DNA of 37,693 nucleotides, taken from NCBI RefSeq assembly GCF_009391885.1, contig NZ_VZII01000028.1, forward strand, positions 1-37,693. Direction: 5' to 3'. Positions 27,832 to 34,895 of this stretch are shown one piece after another (positions within the stretch are counted from its first letter, which is position 1; the number at the start of each line of letters is the position of its first letter). The position numbers were made by a program, and so were the translations under genes. This DNA comes from Pseudomonas sp. MN1F (GTDB lineage Bacteria; Pseudomonadota; Gammaproteobacteria; Pseudomonadales; Pseudomonadaceae). The notes beneath the pieces were generated by a model. That model saw only the letters and a list, made by a program, of their open reading frames with translations. It did no database searches and had not been told where the DNA came from.

Positions 27832-29181
27832 TCAGTGCAGTGCGGCCAGCGAGCGCGTATCGCGCAACTGCCAGACCTGTTCGATCAGGGCCTGGCCCTG
27901 GGCCGGGCTGCGGGCGCCGGAATAGGCCAGCAAGCGTTGGAACTTGGCTTCCAGCTCGGGGCGCGAGAGGGTGTTGCCGGGGTCGCCCTTGGGCTCGTCG
28001 ATGGCGGCGCTGAAGCGGCGGCCATCGGTGCAGGTGACCTCGACCCGGCCGAGCCAGCGGGCCGGGTAGGCAGCATCCACTTCAGGGTCCAGCTGCATCT
28101 GTACTTTTTCGCGGAAGCTGGCGACCCGTGGGTCGCTCAGCGCCAGGTCGCGGAATTCGATGAGCTGTGCGCTGCCGTGCACGGCGATCAGGCCGAGCAC
28201 GGTGCCCATGGAAAACTTGGCCTGGTGCACGGTGGCCGGCGTGGTGACCCGGCCCAGCACATCGATGGCGCCCTGGTGCACGCGGGTGACCACCTTGGCG
28301 ATCTGCTCATGCGTCAGGCCTTGGCGTTGCATCAGCTGCAGCAGTGCATCGGCGGCGGGGTGGGTATGGCGGCACGAGGCGTGAAACTTGAACGAGGTTT
28401 CCGCCAGCGCCCAGCGCGTGCCCAGGCAGTCGCTAAGGCGCGCCGGGTCAGCGTCGGTGGACATGCCGGCAGCCAGGCCCTGGTCACCTTCGAGGATGTT
28501 GCGCGCACCGCTCAGGCCATCGGCGGTCAGATAGGCGGCGAGCAGGCCATCGGCGGCGGCCTTGGCGGTGTGCAACTGTTTGGAGTCGGCAGCATCGCGC
28601 AGGAATTCCCAGAGCCCGGCGGCCTGGGTGCCGGCGCTGCCGAGCAGGTTGATGAACTGTTCCTTGTCGAAGCCCAGCAGCTTGCCTACGCCCACGGCGG
28701 CGGCCAGGGTGCCGACGGTGGCCGTGGTGTGGAAGATGCGATAGTGCGAACGGCCAAGAAATTCACCGATGCGAATCCCTGCCTCATAGCCCGCGACGCT
28801 GGCCAGCAGCAGGTCCTGGCCGGACTTGCCGAGGTCCTGGGCCGCAGCCAGCACGGCGGAGAACACCACCGTGGCCGGGTGCAGCACCGAGCTGTTGTGC
28901 AGGTCGTCCTGCTCCACCAGGTGCGAGGCGGCGCCGTTGACCAGCGCGGCGAAGTAGGGCGATGAGCTGCGCCCGCTGGTCAGCACGCGGGCGCTGCCTT
29001 GGGCGGGGCCCATGCGTTCGGCGTAACGTTCGAACAGCGGGATCGGGTGCGCGCCCTGGCTGGCCAGGGCCGAGCCGAGCCAGTCGAGGAGCAGGTCTTC
29101 GGTGCGGTCTAGCACGTGGCCGGGGATCTGTGCGTATTGCAGGTTGGCGAGGAAGCCCGCCAGGGCTTGGGTATGCTGCAT
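27832..29181 (-). CDS. MmgE/PrpD-family protein (itaconate locus, PA0881-like)
   Basis: This 449-residue protein belongs to the MmgE/PrpD family, which contains 2-methylcitrate dehydratase (PrpD) and cis-aconitate decarboxylase (Irg1/CadA). Recognisable blocks are LLDWLGSALASQG, LVNGAASHLVEQDD, SVAGYEAGIRIGEFLG and FHASCRHTHPAADAL. It sits inside the itaconate operon with 10 nt to the dehydrogenase gene and 18 nt to ict. The equivalent P. aeruginosa gene lies in the same cluster and is not needed for the minimal Ict-Ich-Ccl route. Its reaction is therefore unassigned; it could feed an additional C5 or C6 acid into the pathway. Confidence 0.87.
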   Translation of the reverse strand: MQHTQALAGFLANLQYAQIPGHVLDRTEDLLLDWLGSALASQGAHPIPLFERYAERMGPAQGSARVLTSGRSSSPYFAALVNGAASHLVEQDDLHNSSVLHPATVVFSAVLAAAQDLGKSGQDLLLASVAGYEAGIRIGEFLGRSHYRIFHTTATVGTLAAAVGVGKLLGFDKEQFINLLGSAGTQAAGLWEFLRDAADSKQLHTAKAAADGLLAAYLTADGLSGARNILEGDQGLAAGMSTDADPARLSDCLGTRWALAETSFKFHASCRHTHPAADALLQLMQRQGLTHEQIAKVVTRVHQGAIDVLGRVTTPATVHQAKFSMGTVLGLIAVHGSAQLIEFRDLALSDPRVASFREKVQMQLDPEVDAAYPARWLGRVEVTCTDGRRFSAAIDEPKGDPGNTLSRPELEAKFQRLLAYSGARSPAQGQALIEQVWQLRDTRSLAALH

Positions 29182-29191
29182 GCTCGGGCCC

Positions 29192-30355
29192 TCAGAAGCT
29201 GCGTGGCAGCTCGAGCAGGTGCTCGGCCACGTAGGACAGGATCAGGTTGGTGGAGATCGGCGCCACCTGGTACAGGCGGGTTTCGCGGAACTTGCGCTCG
29301 ACGTCGTATTCGCAGGCAAAGCCGAAGCCGCCGTGGGTCTGCAGGCAGGCATTGGCCGCCTCCCACGAGGCCTTGGCCGCCAGGTACTTGGCCATGTTGG
29401 CGCTGGCCCCGGCGTTCTGCCCGCTGTCGTACTCGGCGCAGGCGCGCCAGCGCATCAGGTCGGCGGCCTCGATCTCGATATGGGCTTCGGCGATGGGGAA
29501 CTGCACGCCCTGGTTCTGCCCGATCGGGCGGCCGAACACCACGCGGTCACGGGCGTAGGCGCTGGCCTTTTCAACGAACCAGCGGCCATCGCCGATGCAC
29601 TCGGCGGCGATCAGCGTGCGCTCGGCATTGAGGCCGTCGAGGATGTAGCGGAAGCCTTTGCCTTCGTCACCGATCAGGCTGCTGGCCGGCAGTTCGAGGT
29701 TGTCGAAGAACAGCTCGTTGGTCTCGTGGTTGACCATGTTGGCGATGGGCTGCACGGTCAGGCCGTTGCCGATGGCTTCACGCAGGTCAACCAGGAAGAT
29801 CGACATGCCCTCGGACTTTTTCTTCACCTCCGGCAAGGGCGTGGTGCGCGCCAGCAGGATCATCAGGTCCGAATGCTGGATGCGCGAGATCCACACCTTC
29901 TGGCCATTGATCACGTACTTGTCGCCCTGGCGCACGGCGCTGGTCTTGATCTTGGTGGTGTCGGTGCCGGTGGTAGGCTCGGTCACGCCCATCGACTGCA
30001 GGCGCAGCTCGCCGCTGGCGAGCTTGGGCAGGTAGTGGCGCTTCTGTTCCTCGCTGCCGTGGCGCAGCAGGGTGAACATGTTGTACATCTGCCCGTGCAC
30101 GGTGCCGGAGTTGCCACCGCAGGCGTTCACCTCTTCGAGGATCACCGAGGCCTCGGCCAGGCCCAGGCCCGAGCCGCCGTACGCTTCCGGGATCATCGCC
30201 GACAGCCAGCCGGCGTCGGTCATGGCCTTGACGAAGGCCTCCGGGAAGCCCTTTTCTTCATCGATCTTGCGCCAGTAGCTGGCGTCGAACTCGGCGCACA
30301 AGGCGCGCACGCCTTCGCGGATGGCGTTGAGGTCATCACTGTCGTACGTATGCAT
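29192..30355 (-). CDS. Acyl-CoA dehydrogenase-like protein of the itaconate locus
   Basis: A 387-residue acyl-CoA dehydrogenase fold. It has the FAD/substrate block LQSMGVTEPTTGTDTTKIKT, the YVINGQKVWIS strand and a C-terminal flavin region (QTHGGFGFACEYDVERKFRE). Where many acyl-CoA dehydrogenases carry the catalytic Glu in YEGT, this protein has QVAPIST. A Glu is present at 245 (GLNAERTLIA), the helix-G position used by isovaleryl- and long-chain acyl-CoA dehydrogenases. The start at 30355 has AGGG 9 nt upstream; the frame continues ~200 codons antisense through ich and is not real. Methylsuccinyl-CoA is a possible substrate, which would give a C5 unsaturated CoA ester, but this is inference. 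It corresponds to PA0879. Confidence 0.88.
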   Translation of the reverse strand: MHTYDSDDLNAIREGVRALCAEFDASYWRKIDEEKGFPEAFVKAMTDAGWLSAMIPEAYGGSGLGLAEASVILEEVNACGGNSGTVHGQMYNMFTLLRHGSEEQKRHYLPKLASGELRLQSMGVTEPTTGTDTTKIKTSAVRQGDKYVINGQKVWISRIQHSDLMILLARTTPLPEVKKKSEGMSIFLVDLREAIGNGLTVQPIANMVNHETNELFFDNLELPASSLIGDEGKGFRYILDGLNAERTLIAAECIGDGRWFVEKASAYARDRVVFGRPIGQNQGVQFPIAEAHIEIEAADLMRWRACAEYDSGQNAGASANMAKYLAAKASWEAANACLQTHGGFGFACEYDVERKFRETRLYQVAPISTNLILSYVAEHLLELPRSF

Positions 30356-30375
30356 GGGGGATTCCCTGTCTGGTA

Positions 30376-31215
30376 TCAGTCGAAAAGCACGTCGGCGCTC
30401 TGCGCCACGCCCGCGGCGTTGCCGGCCCACAGCTGGGCCTGGCCAGGTGCGCTGATGCGCCCGGCCACTTCGAAAGGGGTGGGTACGGTCAGCGGGCGCA
30501 CGCCGCGGTAGGCGAAATGGCGCACGCGCTTGCCAGGGTTGGCGCGGATGAAGGCACGCAGGTTCAGGGTGGCGATCATCGGGCCGTGCACGACCAGGCC
30601 GGCGTAGCCTTCGGTTTCGCTGACGTAGGGGAAGTCGTAGTGGATGCGGTGACCGTTGAAGGTTACGGCGGAGTAACGGAACAGCAGGGTCGGCGTCGGC
30701 GTGACCGCTTCGCTCCAGTCGGCCGGTGCGTCGGCCGCGGCGCTGTCGAGCTTGGGTGGGTTGGGCTCGCGGTAGACGATGTCCTGCTCTTCGCGCACGC
30801 ACAGCTGGCCGTGTTGCGAGTAATCGTGGCGCACGGTGACGAACAGCAGCGCGCCGGTACGGCCGTGTTTTTCTTCGATGTGCAGGATGGTCGACAGGCG
30901 ATGGGCTTCGGCGCCGACCGTGAGCGGGGCGATGAACTCGACCCGCCCGCCAGCCCACATGCGGTTACGGTTGTCGGCCGGAGGCAGGAAGCCGCCGCGC
31001 GCCGGGTGGCCGTCCGCGCCCAATTGCGCTTCGGCCACTGGCTCCTGGAAGAAGCACCACATCCACAGCGGTGGCAGCGGTTGGCCGACGGCGGGTGCGG
31101 TTTCGCCGAAGGTGGCGGCGATGCGCTTGATCAGGTTGCGGCTGAGCTCATCGACGGCCTCTTCCGTGCGGCCGATCCAGGCGCTGTAGTCGATGGGCGG
31201 GTGGGAAGCAGTCAT
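30376..31215 (-). CDS. ich: Itaconyl-CoA hydratase (MaoC-like)
   Basis: A ~279-residue double-hotdog hydratase that adds water to itaconyl-CoA to give (S)-citramalyl-CoA. The C-terminal half carries the hydratase-2 motif: His192-x-Asp194 in HRIHYDFPYVSETEGYAG, followed by LVVHGPM with His210. The N-terminal half resembles MaoC_dehydrat_N (WMWCFFQEP, NRMWAGGRVEF). Three in-frame ATGs lie at 31233, 31221 and 31215. AGAGG at 31225-31229 sits 9 nt before the ATG at 31215, so that start was preferred. The first ATG is directly preceded by a CA motif. It is the first gene of the leftward itaconate operon, divergent from the LysR gene, and corresponds to PA0878. Confidence 0.9.
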   Translation of the reverse strand: MTASHPPIDYSAWIGRTEEAVDELSRNLIKRIAATFGETAPAVGQPLPPLWMWCFFQEPVAEAQLGADGHPARGGFLPPADNRNRMWAGGRVEFIAPLTVGAEAHRLSTILHIEEKHGRTGALLFVTVRHDYSQHGQLCVREEQDIVYREPNPPKLDSAAADAPADWSEAVTPTPTLLFRYSAVTFNGHRIHYDFPYVSETEGYAGLVVHGPMIATLNLRAFIRANPGKRVRHFAYRGVRPLTVPTPFEVAGRISAPGQAQLWAGNAAGVAQSADVLFD

Positions 31216-31233
31216 AACCATGGGCCTCTGCAT

Positions 31234-31241
31234 TTGTTGTT
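31234..31241 (-). promoter_or_regulatory. Hfq/Crc CA motif in the ich leader
   Basis: The minus strand reads AACAACAA, an exact AAYAAYAA motif, 4 nt before the AGAGG ribosome-binding site. It predicts Hfq/Crc repression of the first gene of the itaconate operon. Confidence 0.7.
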
Positions 31242-31281
31242 ATGGGCCGATCATGCGAGGCGCCTGGCATTCTGTGAATTT

Positions 31282-31318
31282 GCATTTGTGTAAGGCAGCG
31301 TTCATGTATGCTGAACGC
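31282..31318. promoter_or_regulatory. ItcR-type LysR operator between ich and itcR
   Basis: It contains the dyad GCGTTC-N9-GAACGC (31298-31318) plus the flank GCATTTGTGTAAGGC. It lies between the divergent ich (start 31215) and LysR gene (start 31342), so it can serve activation of ich and autoregulation. The copy before dctP (25755-25791) is nearly identical, and its spacing to the regulated start is similar. Confidence 0.85.
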
Positions 31319-31341
31319 CATCGCCACGACCGGACCTCCCC

Positions 31342-32229
31342 ATGCATTTCGACTTGGCAGATTTGCGGCTGTTCATCCATATCGGCGAATCGCCGAGCCT
31401 GACCCAGGGCGCACGCCGGGCGTTTCTTTCGCCGGCCGCCGCCAGTGCGCGGGTCAAGGCGCTGGAAGCCCAGCTCGACACGCGCCTGCTGTACCGCGAC
31501 AGCCGTGGCGTGGAACTGACCCCTGCGGGGCACAAGCTGCTGATGCATGCCCGCCTGATCATGCGCCAGGTCGATTACCTGAAAGCCGAGTTCACCCAGT
31601 TCGGCACCGACCTGGCCGGGCATATCCGCATTTTCGCCAACACCACCGCCGTCACCGAATTCCTGCCGGAAGTGCTGGCTGGCTTCATGGCCAAGCGCCC
31701 CGGGGTGACCGTCGACCTGCAGGAGCGCCTGTCGCGGGACATCGTGCGCGGTGTGCTCGACGGCAGCAGCGACATGGGCATCATCGCCGGGCCGGTGGAG
31801 GCCAGCGGCTTGCAGGTGATGCACTTCAGCACCGACCGGCTGGTGCTGATTGTCCCGGCGGGCCATGAACTGGCTGGCTGCAAGACGGTGACCTTGAAGC
31901 AGACTCTGGACTTCCAGCATATCGGCCTGCACGACGGCAGCACCTTGCTGAGCTTTTTGCGTGACCATGTGGAGCGCATGGGGTTGAACCTGTCGCTGCG
32001 CATCCAGCTGTCGAGCTTCGAGGCGATCTGCCGGCTGGTGGAGGCGGGGGTGGGCATCGGCATCATCCCCGAGTCGGCAGCGCTGCGGCACAGCCAGACC
32101 ATGGAGCTGGTGACCATCAGCCTGGATGAACCGTGGGCGGTGCGTGAACGGAGCATTCTGGTGCGTGAGCTGGAGGCGTTGCCGGGGACGGTGCGGGCGT
32201 TGATTGCGACGTTGATGCCGGAAGCTTGA
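31342..32229 (+). CDS. itcR: LysR-family regulator of itaconate catabolism
   Basis: A 295-residue LysR protein. The N-terminal winged helix has LADLRLFIHIGESPSLTQGA and a recognition helix in SPAAASARVKALEAQL. A periplasmic-binding-protein-like sensor domain follows (HIRIFANTTAVTEFLPEVL onward). It is divergent from ich with 126 bp between the starts, and the shared space holds a perfect T-N11-A dyad. P. aeruginosa PA0877 (ItcR) has the same position and responds to itaconate; Salmonella RipR is related. It presumably activates ich-ccl and dctPQM through the two operators. No strong ribosome-binding site is visible before the ATG. Confidence 0.88.
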   Translation: MHFDLADLRLFIHIGESPSLTQGARRAFLSPAAASARVKALEAQLDTRLLYRDSRGVELTPAGHKLLMHARLIMRQVDYLKAEFTQFGTDLAGHIRIFANTTAVTEFLPEVLAGFMAKRPGVTVDLQERLSRDIVRGVLDGSSDMGIIAGPVEASGLQVMHFSTDRLVLIVPAGHELAGCKTVTLKQTLDFQHIGLHDGSTLLSFLRDHVERMGLNLSLRIQLSSFEAICRLVEAGVGIGIIPESAALRHSQTMELVTISLDEPWAVRERSILVRELEALPGTVRALIATLMPEA

Positions 32230-32308
32230 GGTTGTCTGGGCCGGTTCTGCTGAAAGCAGTACTTACATTTTCCGGGAGGAGCGTAGCGACAAAGGGTGCT
32301 ACTGTTCG

Positions 32309-32331
32309 GTGCAACCATTGCACTCTATACT
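32309..32331 (+). promoter_or_regulatory. Promoter with palindromic operator for the DUF2442-HTH gene
   Basis: GTGCAA-CCA-TTGCAC (32309-32323) is a perfect dyad, directly before a TATACT -10 box (32326-32331). The dyad fills the spacer, so bound repressor would block polymerase. Autoregulation by the downstream helix-turn-helix protein is plausible. The -35 is poor. Confidence 0.55.
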
Positions 32332-32337
32332 CTTCCT

Positions 32338-32430
32338 ATGCCTACGATCCATCGGCTTTCTGACTGTTCGATTTGCATGTACCGCACAGAACAGACCTCA
32401 ACTGCTTGCCAAATGGAAGGAGTTGAATCA
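32338..32430 (+). pseudogene. 5' remnant of a DUF4160 gene
   Basis: The frame from the ATG at 32338 reads MPTIHRLSDCSICMYRTE, resembling the start of DUF4160 proteins (MPTI.R.....I.MY). The usual PPHFHV block never appears. After ~13 unrelated codons the frame joins the DUF2442 gene without a stop. DUF4160 genes usually lie directly before DUF2442 genes, so this looks like an in-frame internal deletion that left only the promoter and first codons. Confidence 0.6.
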
Positions 32431-32967
32431 ATGACCAACAAGCATTTCCAGTTGCAAGCCATTGCAGCGCTCGCCCCCGGGTCCTTGCTGCTGACCTTCG
32501 CGGACGGTGAACAGCTTCCGGTGAAGCTGGACGAGATCATCGCCAGGAACCCGACTTTGCAACCGCTTGCCGATCCTGCCGTTTTTGCAACTGCAGCGTT
32601 AGGCGAGTGGAATGACACTGTCATCTGGGCAAATGACGACAATCTGGAACTGGCTGCCGACAACCTCCGTGCGCGGGCAGTGGAGCAGGCTGGCGAGTGC
32701 TCGCACGAGCTGATCTGGAACTGGATGGCCAAGCATGGGATGACTCTGGACCGAGCAGCGCAAGAGCTGGGTTTGAGTCGAAGAATGCTGGCCTACTACC
32801 GCAGTGGAGAGAAGCCCGTGCCAAGAACGGTAGCGCTTGCGATGAAGGGCTGGGATGCGCTGTATGCGGGAAAGTCCAAAGCTAAAAATGGTGCCGGGCG
32901 CAAGACCCTCAATCGTCACGCGCAGAAGGCAACTGCCGTCAGAACGGCTTTATTATCCCAGTCCTAG
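32431..32967 (+). CDS. DUF2442 protein with C-terminal helix-turn-helix
   Basis: A 178-residue protein. Residues 1-85 fit DUF2442 (LTFADGEQLPVKLDEIIARN and the terminal strand DTVIWANDDNLELAADNL). Residues ~95-145 form a helix-turn-helix (HGMTLDRAAQELGLSRRMLA, then YYRSGEKPVPRTVALAM). A basic tail rich in Lys and Arg follows. AAGGAG with an 8-nt spacer fixes the start at 32431, although the frame is open upstream through the DUF4160 remnant. DUF4160-DUF2442 pairs are toxin-antitoxin-like, with the DUF2442-HTH member as the putative DNA-binding partner. Here only that partner survives. Its 3' end overlaps the convergent cupin gene by 15 bp. Confidence 0.85.
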   Translation: MTNKHFQLQAIAALAPGSLLLTFADGEQLPVKLDEIIARNPTLQPLADPAVFATAALGEWNDTVIWANDDNLELAADNLRARAVEQAGECSHELIWNWMAKHGMTLDRAAQELGLSRRMLAYYRSGEKPVPRTVALAMKGWDALYAGKSKAKNGAGRKTLNRHAQKATAVRTALLSQS

Positions 32968-33597
32968 GGTAGGCTCGGCGTCTTTGAACCACAGGCGTGC
33001 GCCCTGCACGCCGGCGTGCGCCTGCAAGGGCGTACCTACCGGCAGGCGCATCCAACTCAGCGGCTGAAGGCTAAAGTCCGCGCCGTCCAGGCTGCCTTGC
33101 AAAAGCAGGCATTCCAGTCCACGTGGGTTGTCCAGGCAGACTGGGGCGCCGGGTAGCACGTGCTTCAGAAACACCTGTTCATGGTCGTTCGAAAACAGCA
33201 GTTGATCGCCCGGCGTCGATAGCGTTGCGACCAGCTGTTGGCCATCTTCAGGATGAAACTGCTGCAGGCGGACGAAGATCGTGCAGCCCGCGCCAGACCG
33301 TGGCGCGTGAGCACTGCCAGGCGGGTTGCGCACATAGCTGCCCGCGGGGTACTGACCGCGCTCATCTTCGAACACACCTTCCAGCACCAAAAATTCCTCG
33401 CCGCCAGGGTGCTGGTGGGCATTGAAATGGCTGCCGGGGGCATAGCGCACCAGGCTGGTGGCGCGGGCCTTTTCGCCGCCAATGCGAAACAGCGGGCGGC
33501 GCTCGACGCCGGGCAGCGGGCTGGCCAGCCAGGGCAGGTCGGCACCGTGCATGATGGCGGGCAAGGTCAGGTCGGCATTCAGGCGGTCCGGGAGCAT
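32953..33597 (-). CDS. ChrR-like cupin protein
   Basis: A 214-residue protein with a metal-binding cupin in its first half. His61, His63 and Glu67 (HQHPGGEEFLVLEG) and His97 (GSAHAPR) form the usual ligand set. The YAPGSHFNAHQHPGGEEF block is typical of ChrR-like cupins that modulate or resemble anti-sigma factors. The N-terminal zinc-binding anti-sigma domain of real ChrR is absent and no sigma factor gene is adjacent, so it is probably a stand-alone cupin of unknown activity. A second, degenerate cupin half may occupy residues 110-214. It is convergent with and overlaps the DUF2442 gene. The porin gene is 12 bp upstream on the same strand. Confidence 0.82.
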   Translation of the reverse strand: MLPDRLNADLTLPAIMHGADLPWLASPLPGVERRPLFRIGGEKARATSLVRYAPGSHFNAHQHPGGEEFLVLEGVFEDERGQYPAGSYVRNPPGSAHAPRSGAGCTIFVRLQQFHPEDGQQLVATLSTPGDQLLFSNDHEQVFLKHVLPGAPVCLDNPRGLECLLLQGSLDGADFSLQPLSWMRLPVGTPLQAHAGVQGARLWFKDAEPTLGLG

Positions 33598-33609
33598 GGT
33601 AAGGCCACG

Positions 33610-34329
33610 TTAGAAGAAGCTGCGCTGGGCTTTGATTGTGACCATGCTTTCGCAATAGGTGTTGATGCCGGCATAGGCGTCACAGCCACTGCCGCTGAGG
33701 TCGGAGTTACTGTAGATCAGGTTCAGGTCGATGCCTAGCCATGGCCGCGACAGCTCCAGCGACCAGTCGGAAAACCCGCTGATGTGGCTGCCGTCGCCGA
33801 TGGTGAAGGGCGTGCCCAGGCGGTGGTGGGCGAGCTTGACGGTCAGGTCGACATCGAACAACGGCAACTGGCCGAAGTCGGCGAACAGCGTGCCGGTGCG
33901 GTTGTCCGGGTTGTCGCGCCAGGCACCGCCGAAACGACTGCCCAGTACCGAGATGCCGCCGTACAGGGCGTAGCTGTCGGGGCCGGCGAGGTTCGGCTGG
34001 CTGTAGTGGATCAGCCCCACTTCATAGCCCAGGGTGCTGTCGAAGTGGTGCTTGTAACCGGTGTAGCTGTCCAGGCGCAGGGTGGAATCCGGCGTCACGC
34101 CCATGCTCGGCGCGTACTGGCCGAGGTACCAGCCGTTGGGGTGGCTGAGGTCGAGGCCGCCGTGGAAGGCGCCCACCGCACTCGGCGAGATCAGGCCCTG
34201 GGCCATGCTGCGCGAGGGCGTGGTGCCGAGCTTGAAGTCGAAAACGCCCAGTTGGCGCTGGATCTGTTGCGCGTGCAGCGCCGGGCTCGAGAGAAGGGCC
34301 ACAGTCAGCAACAGAAGGGGCCTGGTCAT
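33610..34329 (-). CDS. TorF-family putative outer-membrane porin
   Basis: A 239-residue secreted beta-rich protein. The signal peptide (MTRPLLLLTVALLSSPALHA) precedes a series of short amphipathic strands. The blocks GAFHGGLDLSHPNGWYLGQY and YTGYKHHFDSTLGYEVGLIH match the TorF/Gcw_chp family. The C-terminus ends in Phe (KAQRSFF), as outer-membrane barrels do. The ATG at 34329 has AGGA 9 nt upstream; a GTG at 34335 is an alternative. An 8+8 bp palindrome at 34411-34427 sits upstream and may be its operator. The substrate is unknown. It could be co-transcribed with the cupin gene 12 bp downstream. Confidence 0.82.
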   Translation of the reverse strand: MTRPLLLLTVALLSSPALHAQQIQRQLGVFDFKLGTTPSRSMAQGLISPSAVGAFHGGLDLSHPNGWYLGQYAPSMGVTPDSTLRLDSYTGYKHHFDSTLGYEVGLIHYSQPNLAGPDSYALYGGISVLGSRFGGAWRDNPDNRTGTLFADFGQLPLFDVDLTVKLAHHRLGTPFTIGDGSHISGFSDWSLELSRPWLGIDLNLIYSNSDLSGSGCDAYAGINTYCESMVTIKAQRSFF

Positions 34330-34410
34330 GGTCACCGTCCTGGAAGGCTTGCGCTTGAGCGGCTGAGGATACCTGCGTTGCCCGCAGAGGGCTACCAGCG
34401 GTGGCCATTA

Positions 34411-34427
34411 CTCGACCATTGGTCGAG
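34411..34427. promoter_or_regulatory. 17-bp palindrome upstream of the porin gene
   Basis: CTCGACCA-T-TGGTCGAG is a perfect dyad of 8-bp arms with a one-base centre, 81 bp from the porin start and 6 bp from the stop of the VOC gene. No T-tract follows on either strand, so an operator is more likely than a terminator. The pattern suits a TetR-type repressor, but no such gene is in the window. Confidence 0.5.
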
Positions 34428-34433
34428 GGCCGT

Positions 34434-34817
34434 TCATGCCCCGAGTGGTTCGGCAATTTCGATCAGGTTCAGGTCAGGGTCACGTACGTACACCGAGCGG
34501 ATCGGGCCAGTTGCGCCAGTGCGTGCAACGGGGCCTTCGATGATTGGCCATTGCGCCTTCTGCAGGTGCGCGATCACCTGTTCCAGGCCGACCTTGCTGA
34601 TGAAGCACAGATCCAGTGCGCCGGGTACCGGCAGATGTGCCTTGGGCTCGAACTCATGGCCGCGTACATGGATGTTGATTTTCTGGTTGCCGTAGCGCAG
34701 CGCCAGGCGGTGATTGCCGAAGGTTTCCAGCTGCATGCCCAGCACCCGCGTGTAGAAATCGGTGCAGGCTTCGACATCGGTGGTGGTGAGGACCAGATGG
34801 TCCAGGCGATCGATCAT
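34434..34817 (-). CDS. VOC (glyoxalase/dioxygenase) family protein
   Basis: A 127-residue single vicinal-oxygen-chelate protein with two beta-alpha-beta-beta-beta modules. Likely metal ligands are His7 (RLDHLVLTTTDVEACTDFY), His50 (KINIHVRGHEF) and Glu120 (DLNLIEIAEP). The combination of KINIH and ALDLCFIS resembles the small VOC protein encoded within the P. aeruginosa itaconate cluster (PA0880). Here it lies about 2.6 kb beyond the LysR gene, not inside the operon. The substrate is not predictable. It reads in the same direction as the lipoprotein gene upstream (78-bp gap) and the porin downstream. Confidence 0.88.
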   Translation of the reverse strand: MIDRLDHLVLTTTDVEACTDFYTRVLGMQLETFGNHRLALRYGNQKINIHVRGHEFEPKAHLPVPGALDLCFISKVGLEQVIAHLQKAQWPIIEGPVARTGATGPIRSVYVRDPDLNLIEIAEPLGA

Positions 34818-34895
34818 TGGCCAGCCTCGGTATCAGGGACTGAAGGCGATCAGTCCGGGCAGGGCCATGATAGTGCGCTGAGCCGGTCTTTCAAC

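Noticed and set aside
29192..30958. Acyl-CoA dehydrogenase extended upstream by ~200 residues
   Set aside because: The extension is Arg/Pro-rich and overlaps ich in another frame; a good start with a ribosome-binding site exists at 30355.
32247..32259. CTGCT-GAA-AGCAG hairpin after itcR as a terminator
   Set aside because: The 5-bp stem is weak and lacks a U-tract; it could not be told from chance.
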